Source of the DNA: Chrysomallon squamiferum
Lineage: Eukaryota; Mollusca; Gastropoda; Neomphalida; Peltospiridae
DNA length: 64,000 bases
Direction: 5' to 3'
Assembly (NCBI GenBank): GCA_012295275.1
Contig: CM022665.1
Location: forward strand, 13,656,476 to 13,720,475
Under the pieces are notes generated by a model. It made no database searches, was not told where the DNA came from, and was given only the letters and a program-made list of their open reading frames with translations. The position numbers and the translations under genes are program-made. This document shows, piece by piece, positions 37,699-49,100 of this stretch (position 1 is its first letter; each line of letters opens with the position of its first letter).

Positions 37699-37812
37699 CA
37701 CTGTTATTTGTGAAAACCTATTCACGGAAGTCGACGCGCGCTGACTCACGGCTTGTGACGAATTGATGAAAACCTTACGTATATTATTGGAGCAAACCAT
37801 TTCTTACAGAAG

Positions 37813-37895
37813 GTAAAGGAATTTATTTGTGGTTTCTAACCATAGATTTATTATGCATAAAGAACTCAACACTAATATGTTGTTGTCTGCTTTCA
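37813..37895 (+). other. Possible short 5' UTR intron of the Crypton-derived gene
   Basis: AAG|GTAAAG near 37813 and TGTCTGCTTTCAG ending near 37895 make a plausible 83-base intron in the upstream region. Alternatively TATAAAAAG at 37900-37908 is a TATA box and transcription starts after it. The sequence alone does not decide. Confidence 0.3.
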
Positions 37896-38034
37896 GCATT
37901 ATAAAAAGGATATATTTTCCGACATATTGTGCGTAGGTCGGGCCAGAAAAGAGAAGTTGAGCTGTGATGCGCTCTGAGGATCAATAGATTCGTAATCATA
38001 TCGGCTACGTCAGTGAGGCTAACTCATTTATCAC

Positions 38035-38042
38035 TGACGTCA
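38035..38042. promoter_or_regulatory. Second perfect CRE palindrome, just before the start codon
   Basis: TGACGTCA ending 16 bases before the ATG at 38058. A half-site-like TACGTCAG lies about 30 bases further upstream. Confidence 0.45.
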
Positions 38043-38057
38043 TTGCTATCCCACAAC

Positions 38058-38828
38058 ATGTCTCAGGCTGCGACAAGTAAATGTGAACAAAAAATGGAGT
38101 CACGACAAAAATCTGGGTCATTTAGTAGCAGATCGTCCGAGGATTTTTCCGAAACAAGTTTCGATGGTGAGAGTGACGGTCTGGTGGGGTCTGCGACACA
38201 TCATCTTGTCCTATTCGCGATGACGAAGGGACATACTAGGACCACACTCACGCGTATGCCTCCGGCTCAGTTGGCAGAATTTCTTCGCGAATTCTACGGA
38301 AAAGTCAGGGCTAAATTAGACGACAGTTCACCCGCTTTACGTGACATTCGGTTAGGTCTTCACAAATACTTTCTAAAAGAAGCAGGATTCGATATTATTA
38401 AGGATCGAACGTTTTATAGTGCTAATGCCAGCTACGAAATGGCAGTACGAATGGGACCCAGAAAATGTCATCGTCTGAGAATTGAAATGGATGACTTGCA
38501 GCAACTTTATTTGAGTGACGCAATGAATGTAAACAATCCAGAATCGTTACAGAATAAAGTATTTTTCGATATAAACTTGTACATTCTGAACAGAGGTAAA
38601 GAATGTCTGCGAGTTATGACCAAAACGGATTTCGAAATCGCAACGGATGAATCGGGAAACAAATTCGTTTGGCTGAAATATCACCCGAAATTTAACTTGC
38701 ACGAAAAAGGTGGATACGGTGACATCAAAGGAAAACAGCTTGGTGAAAAAATGTTTGAGAGACCAGGTAAATATTCATTTGATGATAATCAGTATTTTAA
38801 ATTCTGTACTTAAGTAAAATGTTTCAAT

Positions 38829-38927
<99 letters not shown>

Positions 38928-40404
38928 GTCTTTTTTGTGTGTGTGTGTGTGTGTGTGTGACAGTGTGTGTGACAGTGTGTAATTTGCTGAACACTGGAGC
39001 ATATAAACCTAAAAGTGTGAACATATTTTTTTCCATGAAAAGATATTTTTTTTTTGTAACTGAAACAAGTGAAAAGATGGGATTTCCCCAAGTAAAGTTA
39101 CATAATCAGCTAAAGCTTTAAAATGAGTATTAAGTTTTTTCAGGCTTTTTCCTCATTGGCTTTATTATTTAATATTTGAATATTAAACCCTTATTTAATA
39201 AACTTTTAATAGTGTATCATTATAATTTTATTACATATTTCTAAAACTAATATTGTCTAATGCTTTATTTAACTTCTTAAATTTAAATATAACTATTTTG
39301 TTGTGTAACATTTAATGTCTAATTCAAATTTTAATTTATTAAAAGTGCTATTTAAATGTTTTTCAATTTATATATTCCTGTGTTTGCTATATTAGATATA
39401 GATATATATATATATCTTAATATTATGGTCTTCAGTCTTTAACAGGATGATAAATAAGGATCAAAAACACATCTTGAAATCATAATTTTTTTAATTTGTA
39501 CAAAAATTGCAAAATATTTATAATGTAATTCTAATTTGTTATGTGCAGTCTTTGAATTGGTCTCATACTGATTACTTGACTTGAAAAAATTAGATTTTTT
39601 TTCACCATGAATGTTGTTTTTGCACCATTTTTGACTGTGTCAACAACAACAATGAATTTTCTTTTCTAAAAAAAAAAAATAATTATATTAATAATAATAA
39701 TAAAAAAAAATCAAATTAAAATGAAGTGACATAGCTGGGGTGGTTATGAAGTAGGACTAATAATTGAGAAAATAATTTGACATCAATCTCAAAGATCTTT
39801 AAGTTGATGGCAGAGCTGATATGTAAGCAATTATATTTATAACTAATAAATTGGTTTTTGGCATTTTTGTCTATAGGAACTTGATATATTTTACATACCT
39901 GAAGATAAATGGCTTCTTGCTAATGTCATTTGCCACTTGTGTCAGATCACGAATATAAAAAATGACCATATTTTTTTTTAATTTAATTTTTATTATAATT
40001 GTTTGTGTTTTTTGTTTTTAATGTTTTTTTTTTTTTTTTTTTATGTCATTGTTAGAGTAAAATTGTGATATTTAGCTAGTTGCAATAGAAATAATAAGTA
40101 ATAAAATAAAAGTTTATCATTCATAAAATATTAATGATAGTTTTAAGTATGATGTAGCATAATAGGATATTTAAAAAGCATTATATCAATAACCAACATA
40201 TGAAAAGAACATATTTTAATTTTGTTGTTGTTGTTGTAAATTTTCAAATAAAATGGCAAGCTATCCTCTGATTTAAAAAGCCTTCTACCAAACGTTTATG
40301 TTTGTATATAATTGTAATATGTGAACTGATTTGTATAGTGTATGCATGTACTTAAAGACAATGTTTTACACTGTGATATTCTTTCTTTCAGAAATATGTT
40401 AAGC

Positions 40405-40478
<74 letters not shown>

Positions 40479-43400
40479 AAATAATAATAATAATAACTAA
40501 AATGTGGTTAGTAATAATAATAAAACATGCATTTGCTCATCATAATAAATTTTTAAAAGTGTTAAAAAATTTAAATAAAAAACACTGCTGGCACTAAGTG
40601 GAAATTCTTCAATTATTTGGAAAATAGGTTGCATTATACCGTTAGATACATGAATGAATTAATGTATTTTGTTTTCTACCAAAATACTTATTCATTTCCT
40701 TTTACACAAGTATTTGCAAAAAGTAAATCTGACAGTAATACAAGCTGATAAAGATGCCTGGATTATAGCACTTTGTCTTTAATGGTTATATATACATTTA
40801 CATTATATAAAATTACATACTCAATGTAAATTCATTAAATTATGTAAGTGTCTTAATATTAATTAAATGATATGTTATAGTAGGTACCATGTTATTTAGC
40901 ATTAGAATAAGCTATAAAATTATTTAATATGTGAAATGTGATTATTCAGTTTAAAGTGATAGTGTATGTTAAATTAATTTTTAAGGCAATTTTTTTTCAT
41001 GACTTCTGTATTTAGTAGCTTTATTTGTTGAAATCAGTTTTGTTATTTTATTTTAAATATAGATTTGCCAGTTAATATATTTTATTTTTCTTGGATTTAA
41101 GTAAAGAATATATTTTTCTCTTACAAAGTCAGATTTCAGTTAATGTGTTACAGTATACAAGTTTTGGCAAAATTATGGTACTAAGTATGTTAATTGTTTC
41201 AATGTATAATTGTCACAGATACAAAATTTTGTATCAGAATAACTGACAGATCATGCATGTATCTGTGTGTGCACAGGCTGTTACATTGTGAAAAACACTA
41301 ATCTCTCTCAGGGTGATAGTTAAGACCATACAAAATTGTATGTGTTTGCATATATGTGTGTATGTTTTCGTGCATTTATGTGTGCATATGGGTTTCTATG
41401 AATAGTTAGAATGAAATGGACTTTTCTTGCTCAACAAGGAGGATCTAAATACCAGTCCTCATCACCAAAACCATTACATAACTTTCCATTCCAGTAATAT
41501 GGTGTTAAATAGCCATCAGTATGAAAAGATACATTGTTACATGTTATTAAAGAAAAAGAATAAAAATTCAAATAAATAAACACATTGGGGGACCTCTAAT
41601 ATAGATCAGTACAAGCTCCAGTACTGCAAAGTATCTCTGTATGAAGATCCTTGAGATGTCAGTGATAAACATTACCTGATATTTTGTTTGTGTATTTTCA
41701 TCAGTCAGTCAGTCCCCCGTGCATTTCCAGAAAACAGAAGCAACAATCCATTCCATCATAAAGTGAGAGCTTGCTAGATGCATGAGATTATTGCGCAGGA
41801 ATTGTTCATAAATGACACATGCTTTAGTTCTGTTTGAACAATTGGTACTTAGGCACACACATATGATTGAGAAATTCCCCACTGCTGTGTTGTCTTTGCC
41901 ATTACTTGTGTTTGTACATGACAAGTTTTAGAATTGAACCACCTGTTCTGATCAGTCATATATGGAAGAAGTTTCCTATACCATGTGCAGAAACAGAAAA
42001 TAGCTTAAAACCTATTGATTAGAGGTGAATTTGAATGTTATATCATTCCTTAGATGCTAGTAAGTAACGGTGTCTACATTTTGATGTCTTCTGCATCAAA
42101 GGATATAATCAGAGAATAATCTGTTGTCTTCCTGATAAAATAACAGTGAAATCCTAAACTTGCTATCAAAGGATATTTGAATCCTGCTACAAATCTTGCA
42201 AATGAGTGAAAACAAAGCAAGTCTGTACTTGGTGCAGTGATACTGGAAGTAACAGGTGAACCAGATGACTGACTCTTTTGAAAATGTTTCATTTGTTTTG
42301 TAACTATTGAGCTACATGTCTATATTAGTGTATCAAAGTGAAAAATTATGTTTTCTCATTGAATGGAAAAATTTAATGGGGTCAGAGTTTGCATAATTAA
42401 TACTTTGAAAATAAGGATCACCCTAGTGCACTTAAATCAGCATGGAAAATAACTTCAATGACATTAGATATGGCTAAATTGGTATGATTATAGGTATATC
42501 TTTGCATATATGTCTAAATTCATGGATAAATGTAATTTGGTTTTTGTCTCGTTGAAAAGTGCATTTAATTTCATTTTTAAATAAGTGTATTATTTTCGTT
42601 AACAAAGAAAAAAACAATTCCTTAATTACATTTTATTTACTTCAGGTGATCCAAGATGTCCAGTTTTATCATTTGTTAAATACATGGCTCATCTTCATCC
42701 AATGACAGATGCATTTTGGCAGAGACCAAAACGAAATGTTAGTGATGCTGACTATGTTTGGTATGACAACACCTCCCTTGGCAATTCTACTCTTAGTAAA
42801 ATAATGCAGAGGATGTGCATCCATGCAGGACTTAAAGAAAACTACACCAATCACTCAATTCGTTCATCATACATTCCTTTAATTGAAACAATATGTCAGG
42901 ACACACTGAACTCTGGAAAGTCATCGGCAATGCCACCCCCATTGGTGACACAAACTAATTCAGTTGCTGATGATGATGGATCATCAAATGAGACAGAATC
43001 ACGTGATGGTGATCATGAAGAAGATAATGGTGATGACCAGTCAGTTGGTATGAATTTACCCATGTTATTTTATTTTATTTTTAAAATCAGTACTTAAATT
43101 TTATTTTATAGCTGTTGTTGTAAACATTATGTATGTATTTTTATTTTATTTTATTATTATTATTTTTTTTTTTGGTTACTATAGTATTTCAGGGATTTGT
43201 TTTTATAAAAGACATTATTTTTTTTCAGAAATGATAAGTACTGACAGTCTTGTTTGAGAAATATCAAAATCACATAATTACTCACCAAACATTTCATAAA
43301 ATTTTGGGTTGTATTTAAATGATACTATTCTTGTTATTGTAAAGAAAATATACTATATATCACTGCTCTTGTGAAAAAAAATATACAATAAATATTGAGA

Positions 43401-44768
43401 AAAGAATATAATTGTAGCTTATGACTAACAGTTGTACAATTATTTATAAACATCCATTCCTTGCATTCATCACATATAACAACATTTCTATATATCAACT
43501 TCTGACCAAAACAATCAAACATGATATAATAAAAATAGCAACAGTCTAAGAAACTATTAAGGCTACAAGATAAATGTGCTAATCACATTTCCTTGAAGCT
43601 TTTCAGTCTTCAACTGGTACATTATAGTTCTATTAGAATGCACACAATAATATTATAATATTATAAAGTCATAATTTTAGCTAGTTTTTTTCTTTTAGAT
43701 GCCCAATCATAACTCTACTCCATAATTTGTTCTAGCTCATTTTTGTGATATTATAGCTGGGTTTTGTTGTAACAGCAATAATTAGTTTTATTACAAATGT
43801 ATCTGTACTATTACTAATACTATCACTGACATCATCATCACAGATTTAAAAGCAGGAATAAAAAGTTACCTTTAAACACAAGATTATCAGTAAGGGTTAT
43901 TGTTCTTGTTATTATATATATATATACAAATTTTAATTTTAAAATCTATTTGAAAAGCTGTATTCAAATGCAAAAGGGAACTTAGGAGTATGTTTGGAGG
44001 CTTGGAGAATTGAAATTATAATATAATTTACATAATTTAAATTAGTTTGTATTACTAATTAGTACATAGACAGTTACATCAACAGATATGATAGAGAAAT
44101 TGAATAATGTATAAATATAATAAAATATTTTCTGTTAAATTTGTTAACTAAACCTCTAAATTTCTTTTTGCTAATTTAATTATGTATTTATATATTTAAA
44201 AAAATGTTTGGAAAAGTAGACATTTTTGTCTTGCAAAACAAGCAAAGGTTATTGATAGTGTTTAATCAAAAATCATTTATAAGTCAGGTTTTAAAAAAAA
44301 TGTTACTTACGATTTTCAGATTATATTTATATTTTATTGTAGTTTATTTTAATAAAGAGAAATCCCCCTTTTCAGGTTTGCAAGCAGCAAAGCTAAAAGT
44401 ACTTCAGTTGTTGAGGAATTTGTTGGTCAAAGACATACAAAAATTTGCTGATTGGCTTAAAACAGTTCGTGTTGAGCATAGATCTGGAGGTAAGAAGGAA
44501 AAAATACTATTTTTAATATAAATATTAGTCTAAAAATATTGGGCCGATGACAGTAATTTTAATCAAGTGTAAGTTTGATAAAAAAATTTTTATTTAAATA
44601 CATGCTGACACAAATCATTCTAAAATGATTCAGAAAATACCAGACTTTCTTTGCTCTCAGAACTTGATTCATACCCTGCATCCATGCATATTTACAAGCA
44701 CACAAATGCACTCACAGTGTTTCCATTAAACACACCATACATAATTAATTTTTGTGACTGATAGATGA

Positions 44769-44799
<31 letters not shown>

Positions 44800-45794
44800 A
44801 ATATATATCTTTTTTTTTTTTTTTTTCAGAGCTGATAGTTCTTTGCAGTCCAGTAAACCAGACATCAGTAGACCTAGCAGATGAATGTTCATCAGGTGAC
44901 AAATCTGACCATACATTGTCTAGTAAAAAGATCTGTAGCCTGGCTGGAATGCATGACAAAATCAGACAGAATGGGAAAAGTGGAAGTTTTTCATCCACAT
45001 CTTCAGGTTCTAGCTGCAGTATGGACATTGGTGGAAATAACTTTCATAGTGACAGAAACCATTCACTATATGTCAGAGAGGGAGTTTCAGTGAAGAATGT
45101 TGAGTTTGATTCAATTGCTGGAACTTCTTGCTCAACTAATGATTCATGTCCTTTCAAGCTTACCATTCCAGCACAGGATACACTTTTAATGACTGGGATC
45201 ACTGACAACATGCAGATTCTCCTGCATAAGAAAACAAATGAGTCACAGGAAAAAGAATTACTTTCTCACCGCATTTTTTACTCAGAAAACGAAATGGACA
45301 TTGCCACAATTTTAGGTTCTTGTGATAGTCAAAAGGCCAGGCATGATTCAGACTTGTTGACTGGCAAGCAGACCAAACATGCTATTAAAAAAACTACTGT
45401 AATGCAAAAAGTAGGAGGCAAATATGATACCTGCATCAAATTGGATGCTGGCTCACAGAAGCAAACCCAAGTTGTTAATGAGAAGAAAAATAGCCACCAG
45501 GCCATGAAATTAAATCCTTGTTTGAAGAGACAGGCTAGAATTGAAGGAGGTGATAACCAAACTGATATTACTTTACCAAAGCGCTTTTGCAAGAGCAACA
45601 GTGATGTGACAACAAGTTGTGGAAGCACTCGAATACAGTCTGTACCCACAGGATCACTGGACACACCCAACTACACACGTTCTTTTGATTTCAGTGATGA
45701 ATCAATAATGTCATCACCACTGATGAAGAAAAAGAGGGTCACATTTGGCAGTGATGCACAAAACATGTCAGTGAAAAGAGAATCAGTTTTGTGA
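38058..45794 (+). CDS. Crypton-derived (DUF3504-like recombinase-fold) protein with PP1-docking motif
   Basis: Exons 38058-38766, 42646-43047, 44376-44489 and 44830-45794, every junction phase 1, giving 729 residues. The ATG at 38058 is the first in frame and has A at -3. Residues 90-320 match the Crypton/DUF3504 tyrosine-recombinase-derived domain shared by KIAA1958, QRICH1 and ZMYM proteins: LRDIRLGLHKYF, NPESLQNKVFF, ILNRGKECLR (putative first catalytic Arg, R179), CPVLSFVKYM, WYDNTSLGNSTLSK and NHSIR (HxxR, 306-309). After IETICQ the usual GHxS and nucleophilic-Tyr segment is missing, replaced by an acidic, disordered stretch, so recombinase activity is not expected. Then come a short helical segment (exon 3) and a 320-residue Ser/Lys-rich tail with KKKRVTFG near the end, a canonical RVxF PP1-binding motif. 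Probably a nuclear domesticated gene; its function is unknown. Confidence 0.85.
38830..38960. repeat. (CT)n followed by (GT)n compound microsatellite
   Basis: About 92 bases of CT, then GTCTCTGTC, then about 25 bases of GT, starting 63 bases after the 5' splice site of exon 1 of the Crypton-derived gene. Confidence 0.95.
40405..40478. repeat. (AACT)n microsatellite
   Basis: Eighteen uninterrupted AACT units followed by an ATA tract. Confidence 0.95.
43048..44375 (+). other. Second intron of the Crypton-derived gene
   Basis: 1.3 kb, AT-rich, donor GTATGA and acceptor CCCCTTTTCAG. No internal exon or recognisable repeat beyond short TA and T tracts. Confidence 0.6.
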
Positions 45795-46119
45795 TTGCTT
45801 ATCATTAAAAACTAATTCACATTTTGGGTGGATTTGTTTTTAATTTAAAAAAGAAATTTATAATTGTTGGAGACTGTCCGAGAATGTGATATCTCTAAAA
45901 TAGAGGTTGATTTTCTTTTGAAATTCCATTTTTATTATATTATTTGTCTCCAGCTTTTATTAATACTAAATGATTGTTTATTTTCAGGATGACAACATTT
46001 TGTTTGTCACAGATTTTGTTTTTAGTGTGGCTTCCTTTCAGTAGATGTACGTACTGAAATTGATCATTGTATTCAGATTCTTGGTCATTACAATCTCTGT
46101 TGCACATCTAACTTTGTGA

Positions 46120-46125
46120 AATAAA
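46120..46125 (+). terminator. Candidate poly(A) signal of the Crypton-derived gene
   Basis: AATAAA within GAAATAAATCATGG, about 330 bases after the stop codon. Confidence 0.35.
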
Positions 46126-49100
46126 TCATGGCAGATAGTAAAATGTATCTCGTGTTGCAATTTTCAACAAGTCAAACATTACAGATTTTGTTTGGGTTTT
46201 TTTTAAAACATTTTTGGATACTATTGTACAGTCATGTAAATAAGATATGTTAAAATGTAGCATTCATTTCAAGTCATAGTTCATAATCTTCAGCTTTCAT
46301 CTATATAATTTGTATTCATTTAACAGGATTTTTTCTTTAAATTGTTTTTGGACCAAATGACTGAGTTAAAATTTTCATCACACTCACAAACAAATATGTC
46401 AAATGTAATATAAACTAGTCTGCAGCATTGTTTTAAATATATATATATATATATATATATAGTTTGTATATAATGCTTGTGTGTATATATATGTATGTGT
46501 ACACATATATAAAGTTTGGGAACTTGGGACAGTTGTGCAATTTTAAATGCACATTTTAAAAATGTGGAATTTTAAGGAATGTTTTGAAAGGTGCTGATTT
46601 TCAGAAATCACATCTAAATGATCTGTATGCAAGAACATCACTGTTCAAATTGTTAATGGATTTTTAAGTTTTTATTGCTGTTGCTCATACAGGTGTATGT
46701 GTGTTTTAATTTGTTTTAAATACAGAAATATTCAGAGATTGTTTCTTACAACAGTATTTAAATTATTATTTGATACAGTTTGCAAGTATATGTATTTAAA
46801 TTTTATAATAATCAGTTCTTTTTTTCTTTTTCTTTTTTTACACCTGATATTATTTGCAGATTATTATCTGAAATACTATCTAGACAGTTATTAAGATTAA
46901 TATATTTTTCACAGTTTATATGATATTTTAGTATAAGGCCTAATCATAATTTTTGTTTTTATCATTATTATTTTGTAACATTTATTATTTTATTATTCAT
47001 TTTAACATCTACTTGTCATTAATTATGTGAATAATGCTTTACATTATATTAATAGTAACTATAATTATAGTTTAAACAGAAATGTTTAATGTAATATTGT
47101 ATGTCTTTAATCGGTTTACCATGTTCATTTGAAAATTATAATATTCATGTTTGGGAATTGTAATTAATTACTACATTTTCACAATCGTATGAATTACATG
47201 AGTTAGAGAAAAGCATATAATAATGTAGTTACTAATTATATAACTATATATCCTCAGTCTTATATTTTCTTTCTCTGTCTTCTAAAATGTCAACAAATCA
47301 CCTATGCAAATAAAAAGTAAAAAATCAGTCTATATCCCTATTTGACATGTATTACTGACACAAAGACAGCCTATATATTCAGGCTCATGTGTGAAATTTC
47401 TGGTACGGTGTTTTTTATTTATCGTGGTAACCCTTAGTAAATACCCAACTAACCAGGATTTTAAACAACTATCTACCACCACTATGATTTATTTAGATTA
47501 ATGTTTTAAAAATGACTTCCAGTGATTAATATTATTATTAATAATACTAAGGTGGTGATCTGGTTACGGTCAAATAAATATTTCAGTTCTGTCCATTTTG
47601 ATACCAATGTAAGGCAGAATGAAGTGTTGGCCTTTTTCACACTTTTTCAGTTTTGTGTCAGCCACTTAATGAAAAACAAAATCATGTAATTTCATTTTTA
47701 TCATTTGTAATGTATATAGTACTCAAGACATTTTATAAATGGTTTTGAATCAGGGTTATACTAGTCAGGGAATGTTTATGTTATTATTTTTTTTTCTAAT
47801 GATTACCATTTTGTGGAAATGGCCATTAACAGTTCACTCTAATTATTAAATAATAATTAGGTTTGGGGAAACTGTGTTAAACTGTGAAGCAGCTTGAAGG
47901 AATCCATCCCTCTAGAGATGATTTCTAGTCAAGATGCTATCACTATTTCTTTTACATGTACACATAAAATAATACAGTAATACACTGTTCTCATCAACTA
48001 TTTTGTTGCACTTGTACTGTACAAGCATTTGTAACCCATATTGGGTTTTTTTCTTTGTTAAAGCAATAGACTGAACCTAATCCATGAGTGAATGAATGTT
48101 TAATAACAGCGTACACTTTTTAAATTTAACAGTTACTGGGTTTCAACATACAGCCTTTTTTGTTGTCATTTATATTTATTTTATTTTTTATAATGACATG
48201 AGAAAGATAACACATTGTCTCCATTCTGTGGACAGTTCTTACTTATCTGCATAAAGGGTTCTTGTTACACACATTTCCAGAAGCAAGAAATCATATTGCA
48301 CAGTCTCTGGTAAGTCATTCATGTTCAGGACAGGAAATACCCTTTTGATCTACCAGCAATCTTCCAACTATTCCAAACCCAACTGATTTAGATTCTTCGA
48401 AATTATTTATTTTAATAACAATAGGATCAGAAGCAAATCTGATCATGGTTTCTGTCCATTTTTCAAACAGATTGATATGAGGTGCATTTCTTTTATGCTG
48501 CCCAGTGTTTGTTTTTTCTTTTTCTTCTTCCTCTGATAAAGCCCATTGACAGTTGTATCATTACAAAGTGTTAAAAAAAATTTTAAAAAAAATAAAAAGG
48601 AAAAAATAAGTATTCCCAGTTCTTATGATATATGTGTGATTGGCAGAATATGTGTAATAGTACTGTGAATCTTGGAAGAAGAAAGAAAAAGTAGCTGTTC
48701 AATGAAATAACGATGTTTAATTTATTTAGGTTTATGATTATTATTATTATTATTATTATTTATAACAAATTTTTATTTTGTTGGCATAATTCAGGGGGTT
48801 TTCCAGAGTACATAGAAATATTTGTAAAATATTAGGTATGCCAGATAGTGAAATTAGTATTTGATGATAGTAATGAAGAAGCTTATCAAAATAATTTTTT
48901 ATTGCCACAAACAAATGAGATAATTTATTATTATTATTATTTTTTTTTTTTTAAAGAAAGGAAAAGCTGGACATTTCATCTATAAAAATGTTTCATTTCT
49001 TTTATTTTATTGTCCATCTGTGATAATCTTCTGTCATCAATATATTATGGGAATTTCAGTCTCACCAAGAACTAACCCATGCAGACTGACAAATAATATT

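Larger units (their letters stand above)
35718..38057. other. Divergent intergenic region between GPATCH11 and the Crypton-derived gene
   Basis: Holds the promoters of both flanking genes, which point away from each other. Visible items: (AC)n at about 36401-36428, (ATT)n at about 36683-36713, a MITE at 36951-37219, and a less AT-rich block from about 37640 to the ATG at 38058 with two CRE palindromes. Confidence 0.6.
38767..42645 (+). other. First intron of the Crypton-derived gene
   Basis: 3.9 kb. It starts GTAAAT and ends TTACTTCAG. It holds (CT)n-(GT)n at 38830-38960 and (AACT)n at 40405-40478. A less AT-rich patch at about 41250-42300 has open frames on the minus strand that I cannot assign; it may be an old insertion. 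Confidence 0.6.

Noticed and set aside
38013-38057. Upstream extension of the Crypton-derived protein from a GTG at 38013
   Set aside because: GTG is not expected as a nuclear start, and the first in-frame ATG with a good context is at 38058.
38058-38766. Initial idea that the first exon encodes a HORMA or other meiotic domain
   Set aside because: The order LRDIRLGLHKYF, NPESLQNKVFF, RGKECLR and NHSIR fits the Crypton/DUF3504 fold and not HORMA.
38775-39121. Open frames rich in Arg-Glu or Ser-Leu
   Set aside because: Translations of the (CT)n/(GA)n microsatellite inside an intron.
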